Part shown: piece after piece, positions 27,001 to 37,369 of the stretch | Numbering within the stretch: the first letter of the stretch is position 1 | Layout: each line of letters starts with the position of its first letter | DNA from: Aristolochia californica | Taxonomy: Eukaryota; Streptophyta; Magnoliopsida; Piperales; Aristolochiaceae | Direction: 5' to 3' | Assembly (NCBI GenBank): GCA_029961685.1 | Contig: JARWKL010000008.1 | Location: forward strand, 560,501-624,500 | Length of the DNA stretch: 64,000 nucleotides | Translations under genes and position numbers: made by a program | Notes under the pieces: model-generated | Seen by the model: the letters and a program-made list of their open reading frames with translations, nothing else | Database searches by the model: none | Told to the model about the DNA's origin: nothing

Positions 27001-28349
27001 CCATTAATAATAAAAAATATTCTTTCATATTGAAAATTAAAAGATTTCCCATATTTACTGCAGTGAACGTCGGACCGAGAAAGGAGCTGCCCTTGAATCC
27101 CCAATTAACTCTCCAGAAGTCAGCCACTTCATCGTTCACAAAAGCGACAAATATGAACCATTCCAAATTTCATGCAGTGTTTTAAGCTTCCACTTCAGTA
27201 AAAAGATTTGAGGCACTAATAATATCTTGTGATGGAAAAAGTACAAATTCTGACCTCCAAACTAATTGCATATCCACGTGATGACAAATTATATATTTGG
27301 GCAAAGTACCTGGCTACAAAGCATAGATTCTACACAACATTCATGATGCAGAAATTGCCACTCGTAACTGTATGAGTAACGGTATTCACTAAAGTTGCTT
27401 TTGCATGTTCCTACAACGTTTTTGTCATTTCGTGCAATTTCAGTAAAGTACGTATAAGAACAATTTGCTGCCGACAAGGCCAAATTTTCTCTTCTGCATG
27501 GATCTTTATCTCTTGCATGAGAAAAGAAATAGAAGTTCCCGCAGAAGCAAGCATAGTATCTTACAAACTTCGAGCCATTAAGATCCACTCCATGCCAAAT
27601 GTTTTCATAGCCAATCAGATTATAATAGGAAAGATTTAACCGATGAGCTGATCCTCAGGGACCTCATGAAAGCTACTGCATGATCTTTCAAAAAAGAAGA
27701 TAAAGATTTTGCTCCTTACCCACGAAAGAAAGATTTGCTTTTCCTTCACACACATAGATATCTAATTATTTTTCTGTATAATAACAGAACTTCATAAATA
27801 CAGGTTCAGCATTCCCTCATTAACAGAACAACTGAGGATACATGCATGTGTATACCCGGACAGCACTAACAATAACCATACATACTAAATCATTGGCAAA
27901 GCAAGAATGAGTAAGCACATTAGATCCCAAGAAATCCAAGACATATAGAAGTTCTTCTTCGATATCTAATACACATTGATATCTTATTCATTTCTACAGA
28001 ACTGCCATAAATAGAGAGGTTCATCATTCCCTCATTAACAAAACAAACTGGGAATTATACTTGCATGTTTATATGTTCTTCAGAATGTACAATGATACCA
28101 CAAACAATAATTATATATACTCAATCTGACAAAGCAAGAACGAGTACACACATTAGATCCTAAAAATCCACGACATATAATAGAGTAACAGAAAGAAGTT
28201 TGAATACCTAAAAAACCAGAAAAAATCAACATGCAAATATCCAATAATCCAACAATCCAAACAGGTAGAATCTGCATAAACAAACTATCGAGAATGAAAC
28301 AAGGAGAGAGAAAACCACTAGAACGACATACCACGATCTCTTGATCCAT
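24008..28349 (-). CDS. PAT11: DHHC-type protein S-acyltransferase (PAT11-like), 341 aa
   Basis: Four minus-strand coding exons join in phase: 28349-28332 (MDQEIV only), 25434-25206, 25136-24838 and 24487-24008. The enzyme transfers palmitate to cysteines of target proteins on membranes. The protein has two membrane segments (about 65-82 and 88-115), a cysteine-rich DHHC domain with [18 protein letters not shown] and catalytic DHHC at 177-180, then [12 protein letters not shown] and two further membrane segments. CWGCGL (about 22-27) and KCGWCGA form an extra N-terminal CxxC pair, as I recall in Arabidopsis PAT11, whose length (about 345) also fits. Exon 1 is inferred from a GTG|GTATGT donor and phase; it is followed by a 2.9-kb intron and is the least certain part. 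The other exons are firm. Confidence 0.9.
27745..28180. repeat. Tandem duplication of about 215 bp inside PAT11 intron 1
   Basis: Two adjacent diverged copies share, in order, TAGATATCTAAT or GATATCTAATAC, TTCAGCATTCCCTCATTAACA or TTCATCATTCCCTCATTAACA, TGCATG, GGCAAAGCAAGAATGAGTA or GACAAAGCAAGAACGAGTA, and CACATTAGATCC. Copy 1 runs about 27745-27955, copy 2 about 27960-28180. Confidence 0.7.
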
Positions 28350-29091
28350 GTTTTTGTTGATATTTCAAGTTGAAGAGACCCAAAATATAAAATTCTCTCC
28401 ACTTCACTCTCGCTATCACCCAGCAAGCAATGCAAAGGACGAAATACGAGTCGAGTCGAGTCTCTGAGCATTAAATAACGTCTTTTTTCGGTACAACAGA
28501 AAAAAGTAAAACCAGAAGGGATTGAAGCGGTAAGGGATTTTGCAGGCACGAGGCTTGTTGGTTAGAGAAAAAACAAAACCAAACATATTTGCAAATAACT
28601 AAATACAGGCTGTGTTTCATGGAAATCTTTGCATTTTTTATTCTTCGCGAGAGATCATGCACGGATATTTGCTTTGCCTTAGAGCAAAAATTACCAAAGA
28701 AATGTCATTCATTTTGAGAAATAATTTATGGGAAGCTGTTACAACAATCAATTCATGGTCAAGGATGAACCGACCAGAAGATGCACAGAAAGAAAAACTT
28801 TGTAATCAAAATGGAGAAAATTCTGCTGCCAATGGCATTTGGCACCTCCTTTCTGTTCTTCCCCTCCGCGTCTCCCATGGCGGACAGGAAAAACAAAAGC
28901 ATTTATTTTTGTCTCAAGGACATAACTGTAATTTAAAATCATTTGTAAAGAATATCTTGATGTGTTCTTAGCTGAATGTTATTTTCGTCTTTTCACATTT
29001 CCATGACGACCAAAATAAGCTGTGACGCAACGGCAGATATTGTTGAGGAAAAAGATAATATCTCCTCTCCTTCTTTCTGTAATCTTTGCAG

Positions 29092-30581
29092 ATGGCAGCT
29101 AACAGCTCTTCAATCTCGTCTTCCCTTCAAAGTCGCCTTTCAGCTCCAGGTTTGTTTTACAATGGGCTCCGTTTGTTTTACCTATTTAGTTGAAAGAGGG
29201 CCTTTTGCATTCTCTCTATCTTTTTGCAGGAGGGGCTCCTTCGGTGTTCAGTCATGGAAGTTCCAATCTCTTCAAATGGTCTACAGGCTTCCTGCAATTC
29301 TCTGTAAGTCAACGGGTGATTTTGGTTCAGTTTCTTATGTTAATTTTACTCTAAATTTGCTTTCTGGTCGTGGGTATACGAAGAAAACGTTTGATTTGGA
29401 AGTATGTTGTTTGCCATGAAAATATCCCTGTTTCGATGAATTTTGAATAATGGAAGTGCCATGTACGATGTTTGCTTATATTTTACAGTTTAACTACTTT
29501 TTCAAAAAGAATTCACCCAAAACTGATATGGAACATAAAGGAAATTGTGCTTGGAGAAGCTGGAAGAAGAACTCAAATATCGGCTGCCACAGATATATTA
29601 AGAAGTTCCAATTCAATGCCTCGATTCCTGCGGATTCAGTAATGACTCTATCTATTAGTGAAAGTGGTCGGCAGAGAGTTCTATTTGACCATTTCAAAGC
29701 CATGTTTTGCTCAGGCAATCTGGATGAGTTTTCATGTTCATCAGAAAACAGAGTTCAAAACGTCAAATCCTTAACGGATTTCAGGGCAGGAAGCCGATAT
29801 TGACTTCAACCCCGTTTGTGATACTACGACGAAAATACAAGTCCTATATGATGCATTTTGTCTGTTTGAACAATGTCCTCAGCCGAAGGCCTAGATTTTG
29901 GTAATTTTTTTATCAGTTTTGAGTTCATAAGAGTTGTTCATGACCCCGAAGTTAATAATCTCTGCAGCCATCTTGAGAGATACGATGAACTCCTACCCAG
30001 ACTGTTTTCGCAGGGGTTGCAAAACTTTATTAGAAGGATTTACATTTGCTGAAACACTTTTGTCCGTTTGGTGTTTTGAGTAACAGGAGATCTCAAAGAC
30101 CAGAAAAGGAAGAAGACACCCGCACAGAAGAAGCATTCAAAGCATCTCCTGCTATTACCATGTCGAAAATTTTGCCACAGCTTGTGACAGACTTCCTGCA
30201 GCTTCAGCATTCGACGCAGCATGGAAAAGCATAGAAAATATGGAAGCAGAACAGTTGCTGCAAGCACTGGTGCTAGCAGACCTGGACCCTTCGACAGCCA
30301 AGATAGCAATTGGTTTCGTCGGACCGTTTCTCTCTGCATTTGGGTTTCTGTTTATTGTGAGGATAGTAATGTCGTGGTACCCAAAACTTCCAGTGGGGAA
30401 ATTTCCTTACGTAATTGCATATGCACCAACAGAGCCATTTCTGAAAGTGACGAGGAAAGTGATACCTCCACTTGGAGGAGTTGATGTTACACCAGTTGTC
30501 TGGTTTGGATTGGTCAGTTTCTTGAGCGAAATATTGGTCGGTCCTCAGGGGCTTCTTGTGCTGCTGTCACAACAAGTTTAG
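29092..30581 (+). CDS. YGGT-family (YlmG-like) plastid membrane protein; middle exons unresolved
   Basis: The last exon (about 30190-30581) encodes a complete YGGT domain: TAKIAIGFVGPFLSAFGFLF, IVMSWYPKLP, FPYVIAYAPTEPFL, VIPPLGGVDVTPVVWFG and VGPQGLLVLLSQQV-stop. YlmG proteins sit in the plastid envelope/thylakoid membranes and affect nucleoid distribution or cytochrome assembly. Exons 29092-29149 and 29230-29303 join in phase to a Ser-rich start MAANSSSISSSLQSRLSAPG, which looks like a transit peptide. A third exon opens in phase at 29489 (FNYFFKKNSPK). Its 3' border and the acceptor of the YGGT exon are not resolved by eye. The last-exon frame includes LPAASAFDAAWKSIEN upstream of the MEAEQ methionine. 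The family is secure for the C-terminus; linkage of the N-terminal exons is inferred. Confidence 0.82.
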
Positions 30582-30861
30582 CTGCACTACGCTAATTGGA
30601 AATTGACCTCCCACACTCATAGAATGTAAATGTTGTATCAGAATTTTGGTCTCATCGTCAAACATTTGCTATTTTGATTTTTTTTTCTTTTTATTGTCGT
30701 GGCAAAAGATCCACTTACTACAACACAGTCAACAAGAAAAGAAACCACAACTTCAGAGAATTGTGAGATAAGAAGAAGAACTTGCTTCTAGCAAAACCCA
30801 GGAATTGGATGTTCTTGTCTCCAGAATCTATTAAATTTGAAGAATCTCCTGTCTTTGTGAT

Positions 30862-33013
30862 CTAAAAATCACTAACAAGGAAGTTTCCTTGTAAAGCAAC
30901 CTGCACAAGATTATAACAGTAGAAAGTACTGCATTAACAAAATGAACAATTCTTCAATGTTGCTAACAATCCAAAACGAAACATTCAAAACAGAAGTTAC
31001 CTTCTCGCCCATCTTGAATGGAGGCAGACCCTTGTAGGGGCATCCACCACATCGAAATGCATCACCCAACCCACACTGCAATAAACATAGGAATGAGGCC
31101 ATCAGTTAACATTAAACCATTACCAAGAAAACTGTGACAATTCATAGCTGATAAAGATCTTAAGATTCTTACATTGCCACATGCTGACTGAGGGTTATTT
31201 AGTTGCTCTTCGGAAAGATCAATCTTGACTGCTTTTTCTTCAACCTCAGCCAGACCACAAGTGCAGTTCTTGCAGGCCTTCCGTGTACTTCCGACTTCAC
31301 AATCACCCACTATACATTGTGAACCAATATCAGATCTGCTCTACAACAATACCAAACTATAGCAAAGTTCAGTATTTCCATTAGAGTTCAAAGTGTGCCT
31401 CACCATCTGGCAGCTGGGGCTTCTTCATGTCTTCCTCTGTCAAAAGGCTATCCTCATCGATCAGATCTGAATCATCGTCAATCTGTATTTTTGGTAAAAT
31501 AATTTTTGCATGGTCAATGGAGAAGGATGAGCCAATTGTCCAAGAGGGCTTGTTGGCCTTCATCTGCAAACCATGATAAGTTAAGAGTTAAAAAAGACTT
31601 ATAAAATACAAAAAGAAAAATTCACGAACAATTAAGAGTTAAGCTTTAGCTTAACTGTAATAGATTGGAGCTCGTTCGGCAATAACAAAGACTTCAATTG
31701 GAGAACTTGTGATTCTAGGTATCCAGATACCAGTAGTTTGCGCTCAAGTGAATATTTTGACTGCATAGGAACACCATTCAAAAATTATCCAAGAGAATAT
31801 ACATTATTTTTAATCTGCACACATTGTTCTCACTGATATCAAATGTGTGATAAAACTAGTTACCTGATCTGTACGCTCATCAGCAACAGATGTCTGTACT
31901 ATGATTGTGCCACCAGGTCTCAATACTCTCAAAAACTCTTCAAGCCACAGCTCATTGAGAAGAGTAGGTTCTTTGAAGATAGAAAGAACAATATCCAGTG
32001 ATGAAGATTCTATTGGCAAATGTGCTGTAAATCAGCCCAACACAAGTAAAAGGTTAAAATTTTCATAGTTGAAATAGCAAATCCAATGATTCCCTATGTA
32101 CAGAATTTAGGCAACAATAAGGAAAAGAAACACAGAGTAGTTCCTCCCATGAAAAAGAAAACAATGACTCAGCACATGAATCACTGGTTTCTCTGGAAAA
32201 CTCCTTGGTTTGATGGAACTTTTTCTCATTATTTTACCATCTACAAGCTAACTCTACAGTCTGTTAACTTTTGAAGGTTTAAAAACTACAAATACAGCAT
32301 AAGGATCTCAAAAAGCAGATTGTTCTGCCTCTCTGATCAAACATTTCATGGTAAATCTACAAAGAAGTCAAGACTTAAGCTGAGCACATCATGATGAATC
32401 CCCAACAAATATAATACTAAAAAAGAAATTAACAAGGAGTGACTGATTGTCTAGTCGACCATAGTAGACTATGTTACTTTGTGGGAACCCCAATAGAGTT
32501 TGCAAAATTCGCAAGTCAATTACCTCTAAGTCCTTACCATTCCATATTGATTACCAAAACTAGATATGGTCAGTGTCCATGCAGAAGGGTATCATATGAG
32601 ATAAAAAGTAGTATTATGTATTGTAATAACATAAGAAACTCACTGAGATTTCCGGTCTGGAAACCCAGAATTCAACTACAAACCCAAAGACCAACTAAAT
32701 AGTGGAAAGAATACAGAGAGACATAATAACAGAGTAAGAATACTTAATCCGAAGGGAGTAAAACCAAGGACGTTTGCTAGAGCAAGGAGATGTTACTTGA
32801 GGCAGCAGCTTGTGTCATAACGACTGTGTCATTTTCACCAACCACTTCAACTCCAACCTCCTTTATTGCTGACAAAACTGAGTTAATAGGTGCCACCACA
32901 TTATCTGTCACAACCAACGAGTTTGCCTTCTTTGCTGTTGCATCCTACAATTCAATTGGTCTCCACATTCAATACTTTACAACAGATAATTAAGAATAAT
33001 GAACAATCTGTGG

Positions 33014-33059
<46 letters not shown>

Positions 33060-33970
33060 AGAACCATCTCACTACACCATGACAAAGTTATAGAGTAAGA
33101 CAACTATGGCTCAGTAACCTGCTAGGGATACTGTCAAATGGACTTGATGTTAAAGCTTAAAGAAACAACAAATGAAATGTAGGTCAAATGGAGAAAATAA
33201 AGAGTATAAAGACCATTAAGTACATGCTAGAAACTACCATGTCATATCTACATCTTCTGAAGAACTATCCGAAAGTTTTCAGGAAGATTAAGAGAATGTG
33301 GTATCAACGAAAAGACAATGACTTGATCGTAGGATCATCAACGATAGAGAAGACTGGAAATTGACATCAAAACCCAAAAATCTAAAACTAGAATATATAA
33401 GAGATGAACGAATAGAATAATACTAACTAAAGGTACTCTAATTCCATTCATAAATAAGGAAATATATTATTAGACCGTTCATCTGTGCTAAAATTCCTGC
33501 GAGAATCAGTTAAGGCCAGTGGACAAAAAAGGGGGGAAGACAAATGTATATATCATTTTCCTTTCAGAACGATGCACACACATGAAAATTTTTGACATTA
33601 GTACATAAACTTCCAGATCTTTTCTTTGGATAAGTGCACAGATAATGAGGAGGGCTTCAAAAAAAAAAAAATCCAAATAATTATAACAAAAAGGAGCTAG
33701 CGAAGTTTAAATGTTAATTTGAGCGCGCAGTCAATCATGCTACACTCGTCACCGAATAAGTCCATGTTCACTAAAATCCCACGGATGCATTACGAGCTAT
33801 TATTTTCATCATTCACTCATTCAAAAGGAAATAACTTTAATATGCTTAGAACCAAAACAACGAAATAAAGACAGAGAATTCCCCTCACCCCCAAAAAAAC
33901 CAAACAAAACCCACTAAAACCCCATCCCCAGTGAAAGATTTCCTACCAAAGGAGAGAAAGAACTCACCAT
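30862..33970 (-). CDS. DRE2: DRE2 / anamorsin homologue (cytosolic Fe-S cluster assembly), 275 aa
   Basis: Eight minus-strand coding exons join in phase: 33970-33968 (ATG alone), 32944-32797, 32024-31864, 31760-31656, 31563-31404, 31309-31173, 31075-31001 and 30900-30862. DRE2 takes electrons from the diflavin reductase TAH18 for cytosolic Fe-S protein assembly. The N-terminal half is methyltransferase-like ([22 protein letters not shown]). The linker has [13 protein letters not shown]. Fe-S motif A is C-x8-C-x2-C-x-C ([16 protein letters not shown]) and motif B is C-x2-C-x7-C-x2-C ([15 protein letters not shown]), followed by [14 protein letters not shown]. Length matches Arabidopsis DRE2 (272 as I recall). 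Its 5' side is divergent from the XTH gene, and the intron after the ATG is 1,023 bp with a 39-base A-run. Confidence 0.95.
33020..33058. repeat. A39 homopolymer in DRE2 intron 1
   Basis: There are 39 consecutive A bases. It may be the tail of an old retroinsertion or a slippage tract; I saw no clear element next to it. Confidence 0.9.
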
Positions 33971-34418
33971 TTCGAAGAAAAAAAAGTAAGATCGACGCCG
34001 CTCACCAAAACTCTTAATCCAACTGTAGCAGAACAAAATACCGCTAACTCGAAAACTTCCACAGAGTAAATACCCACTTCTCAAGAGGACAGAAGAGGGT
34101 AGAAGCAGGTGACCCCGAGGGGAATTCCCCTGAAGCTGCAAAATGAGGAGAAGAAAAGCTGTTTTTCGAAGTCCCCGACGCGGGGTTGTCTGGTCGGCAG
34201 GCTGGCCATTTTATACCTGTAGGCAAGGGTGGGCCCCACGTACTTTGTCTAAATCGACGTCTGATCTGCCTTGCGTTTTTCCACACAGAAAAGTTTACAA
34301 GGGACCCAAGAAGGGAAGAGAAATTTAATTCGTGAATGAGGACGGAAGGAGGCGTTGTTCGAGTTGCACAGAGACTAACAAACGGTCGGAGCTGCTCGAT
34401 GTTGTCTTCTTCGTTGCT

Positions 34419-34434
34419 GGGGGGGGGGGGGGGG
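34419..34434. repeat. G16 homopolymer between DRE2 and XTH
   Basis: Sixteen consecutive G lie in the bidirectional spacer of 926 bp between the DRE2 and XTH start codons. The length is unusual in plant DNA and prone to sequencing error. Confidence 0.9.
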
Positions 34435-34832
34435 TCGATTTCAGGGAGAGAAAAGGTGAGCATCTTGCAGGAAGAAACAGAGAGACTGTAGACACTCGCA
34501 GTGAAAGCCTTAAAAAATCACAGCACTCAGCAATCATGACAAACCACGACAATCAAATTTCCTCTATGGAGTGGAAGACAACTCATTTGATTCCAAAGCT
34601 GCTCCCACATTCGATCCCCACCGCGCAAAGCCACATCCAGAGATCTCTTTTGCCCGTAGTGGCGCCGCTCCATTGGTACCCATGTGGCCTGTTGGGCCCC
34701 CTCCAAGGACCTCCCATGGATTTCATAAAAACCAGAAGAGCGTTTTACAGTGCCCCAGAAGCTCCCCACATCAGATGTGGAAGATGACATCGACAGAACC
34801 GTGCTTGTCGGGCAAGCCACTCATTGGACTAC

Positions 34833-34840
34833 TATAAATT
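34833..34840 (+). promoter_or_regulatory. TATA box of the XTH gene
   Basis: TATAAATT, within ACTATAAATTCCC, lies 57-64 bp before the XTH start codon. This leaves room for a short 5' UTR, and there is an ATTGG (reverse CCAAT) about 10 bp upstream. Position and sequence fit a core promoter. Confidence 0.65.
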
Positions 34841-34896
34841 CCCGTTCGTGGGAGGAGTTTTTACTGCCAGTTGTCTTGTTGCTGAAGCGAAGAGTG

Positions 34897-36263
34897 ATGG
34901 GGAGGAGACAGGGAGAGATGGTCTGGGTTTTGCTGCTGTGTTTGGTAACACAAGGGGTGAATGTAGCAGCTTCTAAGCCTACTAATTTCAGTGAGCTTTT
35001 CCAATTCAGTTGGGCACCGGAGCATATAGTTACAGATGCTGGAGTTGTTAAGCTTACACTGGATTACAGTTCAGGTAGCAGAGAGCAAAAACCAGCTCTA
35101 TCTCTTCTGCTGTTTCTACTTTCTTTCCCATTGAATTCTGCTTCTTTTATGCTTCAGGTTGTGGGTTTGAATCAAGGAAGAAGTATCTGTTCGGCCAAGT
35201 CAGTGCAGATATAAAACTGGTGGAGGGAGATTCTGCTGGGACTGTCACAGCTTTCTATGTAAGTTTCAGGAGTTACTCTTCCCCAGTTGCAGGGATTTAC
35301 AGCTTCAGTAGTAAAAGATTTCATCAAACAATGTACAAGCAGAAAACTGTGACTGATTTTTAACTTCTGTGACGGAAAATGCAGATGTCATCACAAGGAC
35401 CAACCCATGATGAATTGGATTTTGAGTTTCTGGGAAATGTAACAGGTGAGCCATACCTGGTGCAGACCAATATCTATGTAAATGGAACAGGGAATCGAGA
35501 ACAGAGACACACGCTTTGGTTCGACCCCACAATGGATTCTCACTCCTACTCTCTGCTCTGGAATCACCACCATATCATGTAAGTCAGCCACCCATGAAAA
35601 GCACAAAGTGGGTGATGATCACTAAAACACTTTTTGAAAACAAAGAGTATCTACTAACAGTCTTAGAATCATTTCTCACTCCTGTGCTCGCACAAAAGTT
35701 GATTTTCATCTGCGTGCATCTTTTTCCCACTAACAGAATTGCCCTGATGCTTCAGATGGAAGCAACATTTCTTCTGAGTATCGTATCTGTGGCATTCAGT
35801 GCTGTTAGAACCCGCGAAAGCACTGCAACTCATTAAACTGATCTCTGTTTTTCTTCATCACAGAGATCTCATCGACGGAGTTCCAATCAGAACATTCGCA
35901 AACAGAGAAGAAAAGGGCATTCCATACCCGAACAGCCAAGCAATGGGTATATACAGCTCAGTCTGGAACGCCGACGACTGGGCGACACAAGGAGGACGAG
36001 TGAAAACAAATTGGAGCCATGCGCCCTTCATTTCAACCTTCAGAAAAGTTGCTGTCGACGCCTGCGAATTCAGTCCTGAAACAGACGATCTGTCTGGGAA
36101 ATGCAGAGAAGGAGAAGAGTTCTGGTGGGACAGACCAGCCTTGAACGAGCTGAACTTTCACCAGAGCCACCAGCTGAAATGGGTGCGCAGAAAGCACCTC
36201 GTCTATGATTACTGTAAAGATACTGCTCGATTTACACAGCTACCCCCAGAATGCTCAGTGTAG
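34897..36263 (+). CDS. Xyloglucan endotransglucosylase/hydrolase (XTH), 290 aa
   Basis: Four exons join in phase: 34897-35074, 35158-35258, 35385-35578 and 35864-36263. This secreted GH16 enzyme cuts and rejoins xyloglucan in the cell wall. The start [10 protein letters not shown] is followed by a hydrophobic signal core ([15 protein letters not shown]). The catalytic block [11 protein letters not shown] (101-111) has nucleophile E103 and acid/base E107, with Ile of the usual HDEIDFEFLG replaced by Leu; N-glycosylation site N111-V-T follows directly. The C-terminal XET domain has [14 protein letters not shown], a conserved Cys set ([15 protein letters not shown]) and normal length. The strand after WNHHHI reads IDLIDGVP where most XTHs have VFFVDGVP or similar; this spans the exon 3/4 join, and another acceptor could alter it, but the phase fits only this one. 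Confidence 0.96.
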
Positions 36264-37369
36264 ACTGAAATCCATTCCCTGGAATCGTATGAGAATCCGC
36301 TGCTCGAAAGTATAGATTCTTTAGGGGTGCAGTGGATCAAATACGAACAAGGCTATGAATCAGGACAGTAATTTAAGCAGAAACCTATGGAGAATTCCTT
36401 CAACAATATAGAACGTAAAAGATCCTGCAACAGCAAAAAAACTGGAAAAATGTGTTTCATTTGATGCAAGCTTATGGAACTGTAGCAATGGATACATCTT
36501 CGATTTGCTTAATCAATATTATATAACGTATATTGAGCAATCTATAACATTCGTCATATTTTGGATTGTGGACTGATGCCCACCTCAACACACCTGGATT
36601 TGAAAAGATTACTTCAAGTTACTCTGTGGAATGGATTTGTTGAAGCTTTTATTTTTACTACAAGTGGGATGAGAGGTAGTCTGCAACTGCAAGGTCCAAT
36701 ACAAGAACAATTCAATGGAAAATCATGGTTCAGTTCAATTTCTCACAATTTTCACGTCTGACATTCTGATATAAAGAAGCGTTGCAAGTGCTAGTAATGA
36801 TGGTAAAATTAATGTTGGCTGTTCCAATAATGTTTGGGACTCATCCATGTAACTACAGCAACTAGAGGAGCTCTGCTCCATGAAATGAGTGAATTGCTCC
36901 TAATGGGTCCGTAGCAACTTCGGAATGAAAACACTTTGCTACGAACTCCACCAAAATTTTACATAAGATGAGGCTCTCTTAACTCACTGAAGGAATACCG
37001 ATAAGATTGGAACGCATCAAGAAATAGTTCTCATATGAGAAGACATCCACGAAGTAAAAACGATTTCCCTTTTCTTATTTCCGCCTCAAAAAGTTGGAAA
37101 ACGGGCAAGAGTTGTAAACACCATTACCTGAAACACGCAGCTTCAACCTACCTTTGCCTAAGGAAACCACTATTAATGTTTTCAGCTTAATTTCAAAGAA
37201 AACCAAGACTGATGCTAGTCATTAAGTTTTGAACAAGGAAGAGACAACTTAAAATTACCACGGATGTCTAAGACCCAAAAGGGAAAAACAAAACAAGCAA
37301 AAATGTCAAAGGCAGGCAATCTCTACTCTAGGTCTCGATCCATCTGAGACAGTAAAAATTAGAAATGCT
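36264..37369. other. Tail-to-tail spacer between XTH and DWF1
   Basis: This holds the 3' UTRs of both genes and AT-rich DNA. A 66-codon frame at 36561-36761 (+) shows no recognisable product. Confidence 0.5.

Noticed and set aside
34332..34837. Plus-strand open frames of 88 and 151 codons upstream of XTH
   Set aside because: They cross the G16 run and the XTH promoter with its TATA box, and show no family features; promoter DNA is the better reading.
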